Assembly: GCF_020819595.1 (NCBI RefSeq)
Contig: NZ_JAJHNP010000013.1
Coordinates: 62,001 to 126,000, forward strand
DNA length: 64,000 bases
Reading direction: 5' to 3'
Origin: Streptomyces barringtoniae
Lineage (GTDB): Bacteria; Actinomycetota; Actinomycetes; Streptomycetales; Streptomycetaceae
Position 1 is the first letter of the stretch. Each line of letters opens with the position of its first letter. Below the pieces are notes generated by a model. The model was not told the origin of the DNA, searched no databases, and was given only the letters and a program-made list of their open reading frames with translations. The translations under genes were made by a program, and so were the position numbers. This document shows, piece by piece, positions 16,688-29,694 of the stretch.

Positions 16688-19414
16688 CTAGTGCGCTGCC
16701 GACTCCCAGTCCGGGCCGACGCCGACGGAGACGTCGAGGGGGGCCCGGAGGTGGACGGCGGTGGACATTTCCCGGCGGACGATCTGCTCGGCGGCCGACC
16801 GCTCGCCGGGGGCGATCTCCAGGACGATTTCGTCGTGGACCTGCAGGAGCATGCGCGACTTCAGGTCCGCCGCCCGCAGGGCACCGTCCACCTTGAGCAT
16901 GGCGATCTTGACGATGTCGGCGGCGGTGCCCTGGATGGGCGCGTTGAGGGCCATGCGCTCGGCCGCCTCGCGGCGCTGGCGGTTGTCGCTGTTGAGGTCC
17001 GGCAGGTAGCGGCGGCGGCCGAAGAGCGTCGCCGTGTAGCCGGTCGCACGTGCCTCGTCGACCGCGCGGCGAAGGTAGTCGCGGACTCCGCCGAAGCGCT
17101 CGAAGTAGGCGTCCATCAGGGCGCGGGCCTCCGCCGCCTCGATGTTCAGCTGCTGGGACAGGCCGAAGGCGGACAGGCCGTAGGCCAGGCCGTACGACAT
17201 CGCCTTGATCTTGCGGCGCATCTCCGCGTCCACCGCGGCGGGCTCGACGCCGAACACCTGGGACGCGGCCGTGGTGTGCAGGTCCTCGCCGGAGGTGAAC
17301 GCCCGGATCAGGCCCTCGTCCTCGGAGAGGTGGGCCATCACCCGCAGCTCGATCTGACTGTAGTCGGCGGTCATCAGCGACTCGAAGCCCTCGCCGACCA
17401 CGAAGCCGCGGCGGATCGCGCGGCCCTCGTCGGTGCGGACCGGGATGTTCTGCAGGTTCGGGTCCGTGGAGGACAGGCGCCCGGTCGCGGCCACCGTCTG
17501 GTTGAAGGTGGTGTGGATACGGCCGTCGCCCGCGACGGTCTTGATCAGGCCCTCGACCGTGACCCGCAGCTTCGCCTGCTCGCGGTGGCGGAGCATGATC
17601 ACCGGCAGTTCGTTGTCGGTCTGGGTGGCGAGCCAGGCCAGGGCGTCGGCGTCCGTGGTGTAGCCGGTCTTGGTCTTCTTCGTCTTCGGCAGGGCCAGCT
17701 CGCCGAAGACGACCTCCTGGAGCTGCTTGGGCGAGCCCAGGTTGAACTCGTGGCCGGCGGCCGCGTGCGCCTCCTTCACGGCCTGCTGCACGGCGCCCGC
17801 GAAGGTCTGCTCCATCGCCTCGAGGTGCGCGCGGTCGGCCGCGATGCCGTGGCGCTCCATGCGGGCGAGCAGGGCGGAGGTGGGCAGCTCCATGTCGCGC
17901 AGCAGGTCGGCCGCGCCGACCTCCTCGAGGCGGGTCGCGAAGGCCGTGCCGAGGTCGAGGACCGCGCGGGCCTGGATCATCAGGGCCTCGGCCTCGGCGC
18001 CCTCGTCGGCGCCGAAGGCCAGCTGGCCGTCGGCCGCGGCGGCGGGCGCCAGCTCGCGGTGCAGGTACTCCAGGGAGAGGGCGTCCAGGTCGAAGGAGCG
18101 GCGGCCGGGCTTGACGAGGTAGGCGGCGAGCGCGGTGTCCATGGACACGCCCTCGACGGACCAGCCGTGCTCGGCGAAGACGCGCATGGCGCCCTTGGCG
18201 CTGTGGAACACCTTGGGGCGGCCGGCGTCGGCCAGCCAGGCCGCGAACGCGTTCTCGTCGGCCTCGTCCAGCTCGGCCGGGTCGAACCAGGCGGCCGCTC
18301 CCCCGGCGGCGGCCAGGGCGACCTCGGCGACCGAGCCGGTGCCCAGCGCCCAGGTGTCGACGGTGGCGATGCCCAGGGTCTCGGCGCCGTGCTCGGCGAG
18401 CCAGGGGGCCAGCTCGCCGGTGCGCAGGATCTTGCCGTCCAGCTCCACGCCGTCGGTGGTGATCGGCGTGGTCTCGGCCTCCTCGGCGCCGGGGTCGACG
18501 GCGAAGAGACGCTCGCGCAGGGACGGGTTGCGGATCTCCAGGGTGTCCAGGACCATCGTGACGGCCTTGCGGTCGTACGCGGCCCGCTCCAGGTCGGCGA
18601 CCGCCCTGGGCAGCTCGACCTGGCGCTCCAGCTCGGTGAGGACGCGGTTGAGCTTGACCGACTCCAGGTGATCGCGGAGGTTCTGCCCGGCCTTGCCCTT
18701 GACCTCGTCGACGCGCTCGACCAGCTCGGCGAACGAGCCGAACTGGTTGATCCACTTCGCCGCAGTCTTCTCGCCGACGCCGGGGATGCCGGGGAGGTTG
18801 TCGGACGGGTCGCCGCGCAGGGCCGCGAAGTCCGGGTACTGGGCGGGTGTCAATCCGTACTTCTCGAAAACCTTCTCCGGGGTGAACCGGGTCAGCTCCG
18901 AGACGCCCTTGGTCGGGTAGAGCACGGTGATGTGGTCGGTCACCAGCTGGAAGGAGTCGCGGTCGCCGGTGACGATCAGCACCTCGAAGCCCTCGGCCTC
19001 GGCCTGGGTGGCGAGGGTGGCGATGACGTCGTCCGCCTCGAACCCCTCCACGGCGAAGCGGGGGGCGTGCATCGCGTCGAGGAGCTCGCCGATCAGCTCG
19101 ACCTGCCCCTTGAACTCGTCCGGGGTCTTGGAGCGGTTCGCCTTGTACTCGGTGAACCGCTCGGAGCGCCAGGTCTTGCGCGAGACGTCGAAGGCCACCG
19201 CGAAGTGCGTGGGCGCCTCGTCACGCAGGGTGTTGGCCAGCATCGACGCGAAGCCGTAGATCGCGTTCGTCGGCTGGCCGGTCGCGGTCGTGAAGTTCTC
19301 CGCGGGCAGCGCGAAGAACGCGCGGTAGGCCAGCGAGTGCCCGTCCATGAGCATCAGCCGGGGACGGGTGCCGCCGGGGATCTTGTCGGTCTTCTTCGAT
19401 GCTGTCTCTGCCAC
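16688..19414 (-). CDS. polA: DNA polymerase I
   Basis: A 908-residue family A polymerase for gap filling, Okazaki fragment maturation and repair. The N-terminal 5' nuclease domain (about 20-310) has LMLMDGHSLAYRAFFAL and FEADDVIATLATQAE metal-binding motifs. The central region (about 330-510) has the 3'-5' exonuclease fold, but motif I reads VDTWALGTG where proofreading enzymes have D-x-E, so that activity is probably lost. The polymerase domain carries motif A DYSQIELRVMAHLS, motif B RRKIKAMSYGLAYGLS and motif C QVHDEIVLE. The GTG at 19414 (GVAETASKK) is the family start, with GGGGG upstream. Confidence 0.96.
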   Translation of the reverse strand: MAETASKKTDKIPGGTRPRLMLMDGHSLAYRAFFALPAENFTTATGQPTNAIYGFASMLANTLRDEAPTHFAVAFDVSRKTWRSERFTEYKANRSKTPDEFKGQVELIGELLDAMHAPRFAVEGFEADDVIATLATQAEAEGFEVLIVTGDRDSFQLVTDHITVLYPTKGVSELTRFTPEKVFEKYGLTPAQYPDFAALRGDPSDNLPGIPGVGEKTAAKWINQFGSFAELVERVDEVKGKAGQNLRDHLESVKLNRVLTELERQVELPRAVADLERAAYDRKAVTMVLDTLEIRNPSLRERLFAVDPGAEEAETTPITTDGVELDGKILRTGELAPWLAEHGAETLGIATVDTWALGTGSVAEVALAAAGGAAAWFDPAELDEADENAFAAWLADAGRPKVFHSAKGAMRVFAEHGWSVEGVSMDTALAAYLVKPGRRSFDLDALSLEYLHRELAPAAAADGQLAFGADEGAEAEALMIQARAVLDLGTAFATRLEEVGAADLLRDMELPTSALLARMERHGIAADRAHLEAMEQTFAGAVQQAVKEAHAAAGHEFNLGSPKQLQEVVFGELALPKTKKTKTGYTTDADALAWLATQTDNELPVIMLRHREQAKLRVTVEGLIKTVAGDGRIHTTFNQTVAATGRLSSTDPNLQNIPVRTDEGRAIRRGFVVGEGFESLMTADYSQIELRVMAHLSEDEGLIRAFTSGEDLHTTAASQVFGVEPAAVDAEMRRKIKAMSYGLAYGLSAFGLSQQLNIEAAEARALMDAYFERFGGVRDYLRRAVDEARATGYTATLFGRRRYLPDLNSDNRQRREAAERMALNAPIQGTAADIVKIAMLKVDGALRAADLKSRMLLQVHDEIVLEIAPGERSAAEQIVRREMSTAVHLRAPLDVSVGVGPDWESAAH

Positions 19415-19570
19415 GCCCCCGATCCTGCCACGCCCCACTGACACTCCGGGCCGCGTGCGCCGGCGGGCTGCCGAGGGTTGCCGGCCCGTCACTCGGCGTG
19501 TTGCCGCCGGCCCGGGAGTGGTCGCGCTCGCGGCAGGAGGGCGGGCGGGAGAAGGGGGCGGTGTCGTTGT

Positions 19571-19597
19571 CGGTGCCCCGTGGGAGGATCGGCACCG
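19571..19597 (+). promoter_or_regulatory. inverted repeat upstream of the oxidoreductase gene
   Basis: Perfect 7-bp arms CGGTGCC (19571-19577) and GGCACCG (19591-19597) flank 13 bases and lie 33 bases before the FdhF-like start codon. The position suits an operator or a leader hairpin. No regulator is known from this sequence. Confidence 0.35.
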
Positions 19598-19630
19598 TAC
19601 TTCTCACACGCAGTCGAAGGGGAGCGTGCG

Positions 19631-21940
<2,310 letters not shown>

Positions 21941-21943
<3 letters not shown>

Positions 21944-21956
21944 GCGTTTGCTCAGC
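21941..21956 (+). other. short hairpin overlapping the oxidoreductase stop codon
   Basis: A 6-bp inverted repeat (CTGAGC / GCTCAG) with a GTTT loop includes the TGA stop codon at 21941-21943. It may fold at the mRNA junction between the oxidoreductase and thioesterase genes. Weak and short. Confidence 0.3.
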
Positions 21957-21992
21957 CACCACATTCAGGTGTACGACGAAGGAGCCGGGCCC

Positions 21993-22484
21993 ATGGGCGA
22001 GCAGCAGCAGGTGAAATTCCCGCAGGAAGTCATCGACGAGTACGCGGCGCTCGGTGTCGACCTGCCCGCCCTCTTCTCGGCCGGACACCTCGGCACCCGC
22101 ATGGGGGTGCAGATCCTGGAGGCCTCGGCGGAGAAGGTCGTCGGGACCATGCCGGTGGAGGGCAACACCCAGCCGTACGGCCTGCTGCACGGAGGCGCCT
22201 CCGCCGTTCTGGCGGAGACGCTCGGCTCGATCGGCTCCATGCTGCACGGCGGCAGCTCGAAGATCGCGGTCGGCGTGGACCTGAACTGCACCCACCACCG
22301 CGCGGTCCGCTCGGGCCTGGTGACCGGTGTGGCCACCCCGATGCACCGGGGCCGTTCGACGGCGACGTACGAGATCGTGATCAGCGACGAGCAGGGCCGC
22401 CGGGTGTGCAGCGCCCGGCTGACCTGTCTGCTGCGGGACGTGAACGAGGCCGACGCCAGGCGCGTCCAGGGCACCGGCGCCTGA
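21993..22484 (+). CDS. PaaI-family hotdog thioesterase
   Basis: A 163-residue single hotdog-fold acyl-CoA thioesterase. The signature NTQPYGLLHGGASAVLAETLGS (residues about 58-79) has the HGG turn on the central helix and the catalytic acidic residue a few positions later; the strand IAVGVDLNCTHHRAVRSG follows as in the 4HBT family. It most likely hydrolyses phenylacetyl- or other acyl-CoA esters in the cytoplasm. AAGGAG lies 9 bases before the ATG at 21993. It follows the oxidoreductase on the same strand and is closed by its own hairpin. Confidence 0.88.
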   Translation: MGEQQQVKFPQEVIDEYAALGVDLPALFSAGHLGTRMGVQILEASAEKVVGTMPVEGNTQPYGLLHGGASAVLAETLGSIGSMLHGGSSKIAVGVDLNCTHHRAVRSGLVTGVATPMHRGRSTATYEIVISDEQGRRVCSARLTCLLRDVNEADARRVQGTGA

Positions 22485-22493
22485 CAGCGACCG

Positions 22494-22525
22494 CGAAGGG
22501 GCTGCTCCTTGCGGCGGCCCCTTCG
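22494..22525 (+). terminator. hairpin downstream of the thioesterase
   Basis: The stem CGAAGGGGC (22494-22502) pairs with GCCCCTTCG (22517-22525) around a 14-base loop, starting 9 bases after the thioesterase stop codon. No T-run. Confidence 0.75.
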
Positions 22526-22650
22526 CCGGGCGCGAACCTCGAGTGCGGAATGACAACCGACCGGTGCCGCCGCTGAATTGACGGGCCAACGGGCACACAC
22601 CGCCCATGGCGCACGCACCGCGCCCGACCGCCCGTCACACGGCACGCCCC

Positions 22651-22713
22651 GGCCACCCCCGGCCACCCCCGGCCGCTCCCGGCCGCTCCCGGCCGCTCCC
22701 GGCCGCTCCCGGC
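22651..22713. repeat. decamer tandem repeat (GGCCACCCCC / GGCCGCTCCC)
   Basis: Six consecutive 10-bp units: two GGCCACCCCC (22651-22670) then four GGCCGCTCCC (22671-22710), with a partial seventh. A degenerate unit precedes them at 22641. The tract is intergenic and resembles the decamers at 38081-38120. Confidence 0.9.
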
Positions 22714-22787
22714 ATGGGACGCGAAGAAGCTCCGAAGCCTCGCCCTCCAGCCCCTCAACTTCCTTTTCCTGCGCGTAACCCTGCGTA

Positions 22788-22812
22788 ATATGCATGCAAT
22801 AGGCATTCATAT
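22788..22812. promoter_or_regulatory. 25-bp imperfect palindrome, ARG-box-like
   Basis: The arms are ATATGCATGC (22788-22797) and GCATTCATAT (22803-22812), matching at 9 of 10 paired positions around a 5-base AT-rich centre. The TGCAT/ATGCA-containing arms resemble Streptomyces ARG boxes bound by the arginine regulator ArgR, but this is a visual resemblance. It lies 358 bases before livK, in the AT-rich stretch. Confidence 0.45.
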
Positions 22813-23170
22813 TTTCATCACCGCGGCCCTGGATGCGCAACATCATCCGGGACCACGGAAGTCGCCTGCAGCAACGGCGTGAGGTAATCACCAAAACCCC
22901 CGAGACGCCTGAACCGATTATGGCAAGGCCTGCAGGTTCTCAGAATGCGGACAGGGTGAATCGGGCTGAATTCCTGCTTTCCCCCCACGCAGTACCGCTC
23001 TGCATTACCTCGTGTCATAACAAGAGCGTCACAGCCTTGGTCAAGCACTCCTCCACGTTCCTCACACACGCTTAGAGTCACCGCCAGTCACCGCTCCATA
23101 GGGAGTTCGGTACCGGCGCGGCAGCTTCGCACCCTCAAGGGGCGGAACGTGCCTGCGGAAAGGATCGATA

Positions 23171-24394
23171 GTGCGACAGCGTTCTCTGGTGATTCTTACC
23201 TCCGTGCTGACCACCGGAGCTCTGACTCTCACCGCTTGCGGCTCCCGGAACAACGACAGCAAGGGCGGCGACAGTGGCAACGTGACCGTCACGATCGGCG
23301 TCGATGCTCCGCTGACCGGCCAGAACTCCGCGACCGGTCTGGGTATTCAGTACGGCGCCCAGATCGCCGTCGACGACGCCAACAAGAACAAGACGGTCCC
23401 GGGCGTCACCTTCAAGATCAAACCGCTGGACGACAAGGCGATCCCCGCCACCGGCCAGCAGAACGCCACCCAGCTCGTCTCCGACAAGACCGTGCTCGGC
23501 GTCGTCGGCCCGCTCAACTCCGGTGTGGCCACGCAGATGCAGCAGGTCTTCGCCACCGCCAACCTGGTGGAGATCTCCCCGTCCAACACCAACCCCGAGC
23601 TCACCCAGGGCAAGAACTGGCAGACCAACAAGTCCCGCCCGTTCAAGACCTACTTCCGCACCGCCACCACCGACGAGCTGCAGGGCGCCTACGCGGCGGA
23701 CTACGCCTACAACGGCATCCACGCGAAGAAGGCGTTCGTCGTCGACGACAAGCAGACCTACGGCGCGGGCCTCTCCAAGATCTTCACGGAGCAGTTCACC
23801 AAGCAGGGCGGCAAGGTCATCGGCACCGACCACGTCAACACCGGCGACCGTGACTTCTCCACCCTGGTCACCAAGATCAAGAACTCGGGTGCCGACCTGC
23901 TCTACTACGGCGGCCAGTACGACGAGTCCGAGGTGCTGACCAAGCAGCTCAAGGACGCCGGCGCCAAGATCCCGCTGTTCGGCGGTGACGGCATGTTCAC
24001 CCCGACCTACATCAAGACCGCCGGCAAGGCCGCCGAGGGCGACCTGGTCACCTCCATCGGCGTCCCGGTCGACACCCTGCCCGCCGCCAAGACCTTCGTC
24101 GACACCTACAAGGCCAAGAAGTACCCCGGTGACTACGGCACCTACGGCTCCTACGCCTACGACGCCGCCACCGCAATCATCAAGGCCGTCGGCCAGGTCG
24201 TGAAGGACGGCAAGCTTCCGTCCGACGCCCGCGCCCAGATCGTCGACGCCGTCCAGAAGACCTCCTTCGACGGCATCTCCGGCAAGATCTCGTTCGACCA
24301 GTACGGCGACACCACGAACAAGCAGCTGACCGTCTACCAGGTCAAGAACGGTGAGTGGAAGTCCGTCAAGAGCGGAACGGCCAGCCCGAAGTAA
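23171..24394 (+). CDS. livK: branched-chain amino-acid ABC transporter, substrate-binding lipoprotein
   Basis: A 407-residue periplasmic-binding-protein type I lipoprotein. The signal peptide ends in the lipobox LTAC at about residues 18-21, so Cys is lipidated by Lgt (also in this window) and the protein is anchored outside the membrane. The mature part starts with a Ser/Gly/Asp linker, then VTVTIGVDAPLTGQNSATGLG, followed by the two-lobe fold of Leu/Ile/Val-binding proteins. GTG at 23171, with AAAGGA upstream. It is the first gene of livKHMGF; a strong hairpin after it probably makes it the most expressed cistron. Confidence 0.93.
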   Translation: MRQRSLVILTSVLTTGALTLTACGSRNNDSKGGDSGNVTVTIGVDAPLTGQNSATGLGIQYGAQIAVDDANKNKTVPGVTFKIKPLDDKAIPATGQQNATQLVSDKTVLGVVGPLNSGVATQMQQVFATANLVEISPSNTNPELTQGKNWQTNKSRPFKTYFRTATTDELQGAYAADYAYNGIHAKKAFVVDDKQTYGAGLSKIFTEQFTKQGGKVIGTDHVNTGDRDFSTLVTKIKNSGADLLYYGGQYDESEVLTKQLKDAGAKIPLFGGDGMFTPTYIKTAGKAAEGDLVTSIGVPVDTLPAAKTFVDTYKAKKYPGDYGTYGSYAYDAATAIIKAVGQVVKDGKLPSDARAQIVDAVQKTSFDGISGKISFDQYGDTTNKQLTVYQVKNGEWKSVKSGTASPK

Positions 24395-24419
24395 GCCACC
24401 GAAACACATCGCCTCACCA

Positions 24420-24456
24420 GGGCCGCGCGGCGCAGACCACCGTCACCGCGCGGCCC
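24420..24456 (+). terminator. hairpin between livK and livH
   Basis: A perfect 11-bp stem, 24420-24430 with 24446-24456, with a 15-base loop lies 25 bases after the livK stop and 47 bases before livH. It has no T-run. In ABC operons such hairpins commonly stabilise or partially terminate the binding-protein mRNA, which I infer here. Confidence 0.75.
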
Positions 24457-24503
24457 GCCTTCTACCGCCCCCTTGACTCTCCCCACCACATGGAGGCCAT
24501 GCG

Positions 24504-25442
<939 letters not shown>

Positions 25443-25447
25443 GCAGC

Positions 25448-27238
<1,791 letters not shown>

Positions 27239-27244
27239 GGAACC

Positions 27245-28165
27245 ATGACGACACCTGTACTCGAAGCCCGTGACGTCACGATGCGATTCGGCGGCCTGAC
27301 CGCCGTCCGGTCCGTCGACTTCACGGTCAACAGCGGCGAGATCGTCGGCCTCATCGGCCCGAACGGCGCCGGCAAGACCACCTTCTTCAACTGCCTCACC
27401 GGCCTGTACGTCCCCACCGAGGGCACGGTCGCCTACCAGGGCAAGGTGCTGCCGCCCAAGCCGCACCTGGTGACGCAGGCGGGCATCGCCCGTACCTTCC
27501 AGAACATCCGGCTGTTCGCCAACATGACCGTCCTGGAGAACGTCCTCGTGGGCCGCCACACGCGGACCAAGGAGGGCCTGTGGTCGGCGCTGCTGCGCGG
27601 CCCCGGGTTCCGCAAGGCCGAGAAGGAGTCCGAGGCGAAGGCCATGGAACTCCTGGAGTTCGTCGGCCTCGCCGCCAAGCGCGAGCACCTCGCGCGCAAC
27701 CTGCCCTACGGCGAGCAGCGCAAGCTGGAGATCGCGCGGGCACTGGCGAGCGAGCCGGGCCTGCTGCTGCTCGACGAGCCGACGGCCGGCATGAACCCGC
27801 AGGAGACCCGGTCCACCGAGGAACTGGTCTTCGCCATCCGGGACAAGGGCATCGCCGTCCTCGTCATCGAGCACGACATGCGCTTCATCTTCAACCTGTG
27901 CGACCGGGTCGCCGTGCTCGTGCAGGGCGAGAAGCTCGTCGAGGGCACCTCCGACGTCGTACAGGCCGACGAGCGTGTCGTCGCCGCCTATCTGGGTGAG
28001 CCCTTCGAGGGCGACCCGGGGGCGGCGGAGGTCGCGGAGGTCGAGGCCGCCGAAGCCGCGGCGGACGAGGCCGAAGCCGCGGCGGACGAGACAGCCGAAG
28101 CCGACTCGGAGGCGGAGTCGGCCGACGCGGAGAGCACCGGCACCACCAAGGGAGAGGCCCAGTGA
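27245..28165 (+). CDS. livG: branched-chain amino-acid ABC ATPase LivG with acidic tail
   Basis: A 306-residue ABC ATPase. Walker A GPNGAGKTT is near residue 38, the LivG-specific VTQAGIARTFQNIRLF follows, the signature here is YGEQRKLEIARALA (LPYGEQ in place of LSGGQ, normal for LivG), and Walker B is LLLLDEPTAGMNP. The last ~50 residues are an Ala/Glu/Asp tail not needed for the fold and built partly by a 21-bp DNA duplication. The stop overlaps the livF GTG start (GTGA). It powers LivHM together with LivF. Confidence 0.95.
   Translation: MTTPVLEARDVTMRFGGLTAVRSVDFTVNSGEIVGLIGPNGAGKTTFFNCLTGLYVPTEGTVAYQGKVLPPKPHLVTQAGIARTFQNIRLFANMTVLENVLVGRHTRTKEGLWSALLRGPGFRKAEKESEAKAMELLEFVGLAAKREHLARNLPYGEQRKLEIARALASEPGLLLLDEPTAGMNPQETRSTEELVFAIRDKGIAVLVIEHDMRFIFNLCDRVAVLVQGEKLVEGTSDVVQADERVVAAYLGEPFEGDPGAAEVAEVEAAEAAADEAEAAADETAEADSEAESADAESTGTTKGEAQ
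28049..28090 (+). repeat. perfect 21-bp tandem duplication in the livG tail
   Basis: Two identical 21-bp units lie at 28049-28069 and 28070-28090. Being a multiple of three it adds a second copy of the seven residues A-E-A-A-A-D-E to the acidic C-terminal tail of LivG without a frameshift. Confidence 0.93.
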
Positions 28166-28878
28166 CCGCACTGCTGGAGGTCGAGGACCTCAGGGTCGCC
28201 TACGGCAAGATCGAGGCCGTCAAGGGCATCTCGTTCAGTGTCGAGGCCGGCCAGGTCGTCACCCTCATCGGCACCAACGGCGCCGGCAAGACGACCACGC
28301 TGCGCACCCTGTCGGGCCTGCTCAAGCCCACGTCGGGAAGGATCGCCTTCGACGGCAAGCCGCTCACGGGCGTGCCGGCGCACAAGATCGTCGCGCTCGG
28401 CCTCGCCCACTCCCCCGAGGGCCGGCACATCTTCCCGCGCCTGACCATCGCCGAGAACCTCCAGCTCGGCGCCTTCCTCCGCAAGGACAAGGAGGGCATC
28501 GAGAAGGACATCCAGCGCGCCTACGACCTGTTCCCCATCCTGGGCGAGCGGCGCAAGCAGGCCGCGGGCACCCTCTCCGGCGGTGAGCAGCAGATGCTGG
28601 CGATGGGCAGGGCGCTGATGTCCCGGCCGAAGCTGCTGATGCTGGACGAGCCGTCGATGGGCCTGTCGCCGATCATGATGCAGAAGATCATGTCGACGAT
28701 CGCCGAGCTGAAGTCCCAGGGCACGACGATCCTGCTGGTCGAGCAGAACGCCCAGGCGGCGCTCTCGCTCGCCGACCAGGGCCACGTCATGGAGGTCGGC
28801 AACATCGTCCTGTCGGGCACGGGTCAGGACCTGCTGCACGACGAGTCGGTCCGCAAGGCGTACCTGGGCGAGGACTGA
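28162..28878 (+). CDS. livF: branched-chain amino-acid ABC ATPase LivF
   Basis: A 238-residue ABC ATPase. It has Walker A GTNGAGKTT, the LivF hallmark SPEGRHIFPRLTIAENLQLGAF, signature LSGGEQQMLAMGRALMSRP, Walker B LLMLDEPSMGLSP and the H-loop region LVEQNAQAAL (Gln-Asn variant, normal in LivF). GTG start at 28162 overlaps the livG stop. It is the last gene of the operon; a strong terminator follows. Confidence 0.95.
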   Translation: MTALLEVEDLRVAYGKIEAVKGISFSVEAGQVVTLIGTNGAGKTTTLRTLSGLLKPTSGRIAFDGKPLTGVPAHKIVALGLAHSPEGRHIFPRLTIAENLQLGAFLRKDKEGIEKDIQRAYDLFPILGERRKQAAGTLSGGEQQMLAMGRALMSRPKLLMLDEPSMGLSPIMMQKIMSTIAELKSQGTTILLVEQNAQAALSLADQGHVMEVGNIVLSGTGQDLLHDESVRKAYLGED

Positions 28879-28893
28879 CCCGTTCGACGACAG

Positions 28894-28924
28894 GGCCCGC
28901 GCCCCCTTCTCCGGGGCGCGGGCC
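28894..28924 (+). terminator. terminator of the liv operon
   Basis: A 12-bp perfect stem, 28894-28905 with 28913-28924, has a 7-base loop and is followed by TTTGTC. It lies between livF and the convergent response regulator (stop at 28938) and can serve both. Confidence 0.88.
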
Positions 28925-28937
28925 TTTGTCACAGGGG

Positions 28938-29594
28938 TCAGCTCTTCTTCGCGGCCTTCTTCTCCTCGTTGTCCGCGATGACCGCCTCGGCGACCTGCTG
29001 CATCGACATACGGCGGTCCATGGAGGTCTTCTGGATCCACCGGAACGCGGCCGGCTCGGTCAGGCCGTACTCGGTCTGGAGGACGGACTTCGCGCGGTCG
29101 ACCAGCTTGCGGGTCTCCAGGCGCTGGGAGAGGTCGGCGACCTCCTGCTCCAGCTGCTTCAGCTCGGTGAAGCGGGAGACGGCCATCTCGATGGCCGGGA
29201 CCACATCGCTCTTGCTGAACGGCTTGACCAGGTACGCCATGGCACCGGCGTCCCGGGCGCGCTCGACGAGGTCGCGCTGCGAGAAGGCGGTGAGCATCAG
29301 CACCGGCGCGATGGACTCCTCGGCGATCTTCTCGGCCGCGGAGATGCCGTCCAGCTTGGGCATCTTCACGTCCATGATCACCAGGTCCGGCCGGTGCTCG
29401 CGGGCCAGCTCGACGGCCTGCTCGCCGTCCCCGGCCTCGCCGACGACGGTGTACCCCTCCTCCTCCAGCATCTCTTTCAGGTCGAGCCGGATCAGGGCCT
29501 CGTCCTCGGCGATGACGACACGGGTCGTCAGCGGAGGCACGTGCGACTTGTCGTCGTCGGGCGCGTCTACGGGCTGGGGCGACTCGGCGGTCAC
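28938..29594 (-). CDS. ANTAR-domain response regulator (PdtaR-like)
   Basis: A 218-residue two-component response regulator. The receiver domain (about 24-140) has the acidic pair E30/D31, the phosphorylation site Asp75 in LVIMDVKMP, and the Lys of LVKPF near 125. The C-terminal ANTAR RNA-binding domain (about 150-207) has the conserved LETRKLVDRAKSVLQTEYGLTE and AFRWIQKTSMDRRMSMQQVAEAV. It should act on RNA as an antiterminator when phosphorylated, like M. tuberculosis PdtaR, whose gene also lies near pyk and polA. No partner kinase gene is next to it. GTG at 29594 with GAGGAG upstream. Confidence 0.93.
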   Translation of the reverse strand: MTAESPQPVDAPDDDKSHVPPLTTRVVIAEDEALIRLDLKEMLEEEGYTVVGEAGDGEQAVELAREHRPDLVIMDVKMPKLDGISAAEKIAEESIAPVLMLTAFSQRDLVERARDAGAMAYLVKPFSKSDVVPAIEMAVSRFTELKQLEQEVADLSQRLETRKLVDRAKSVLQTEYGLTEPAAFRWIQKTSMDRRMSMQQVAEAVIADNEEKKAAKKS

Positions 29595-29624
29595 GGGGGC
29601 TCCTCGTTCCAGGCAGGGGTACTG

Positions 29625-29655
29625 CTGACAAGAGCCTACCTAGCTACGGTATGGT
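29625..29655 (+). promoter_or_regulatory. candidate promoter of the tRNA gene
   Basis: A CTGACA box (29625-29630) and TATGGT (29650-29655), separated by 19 bases, lie about 40 bases before the mature tRNA. They resemble sigma-70/HrdB -35 and -10 elements, with a slightly long spacer. Confidence 0.4.
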
Positions 29656-29694
29656 GGACGCGCGGAGGGTCGGGGGAAACCTTGGATTCTGCGA

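Larger units (their letters stand above)
22485..23170. other. 686-base intergenic region before the liv operon
   Basis: The left part holds the thioesterase terminator and a decamer repeat tract. From about 22780 the base composition drops sharply in GC, unusual for this window, with a 25-bp palindrome at 22788-22812. Two adjacent 10-bp direct copies of AGTCACCGC(C/T) lie at 23076-23095, near the likely livK promoter. No gene was supported. Confidence 0.6.

Noticed and set aside
16300..16896. Gly/Arg-rich plus-strand frame across the repeat array
   Set aside because: It is the repeat unit read in one frame and then runs antisense into polA.
15347..19441. Long plus-strand frame opposite polA
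   Set aside because: Same reason: antisense of a complete polA gene, and its first part runs through the 107-bp repeat.
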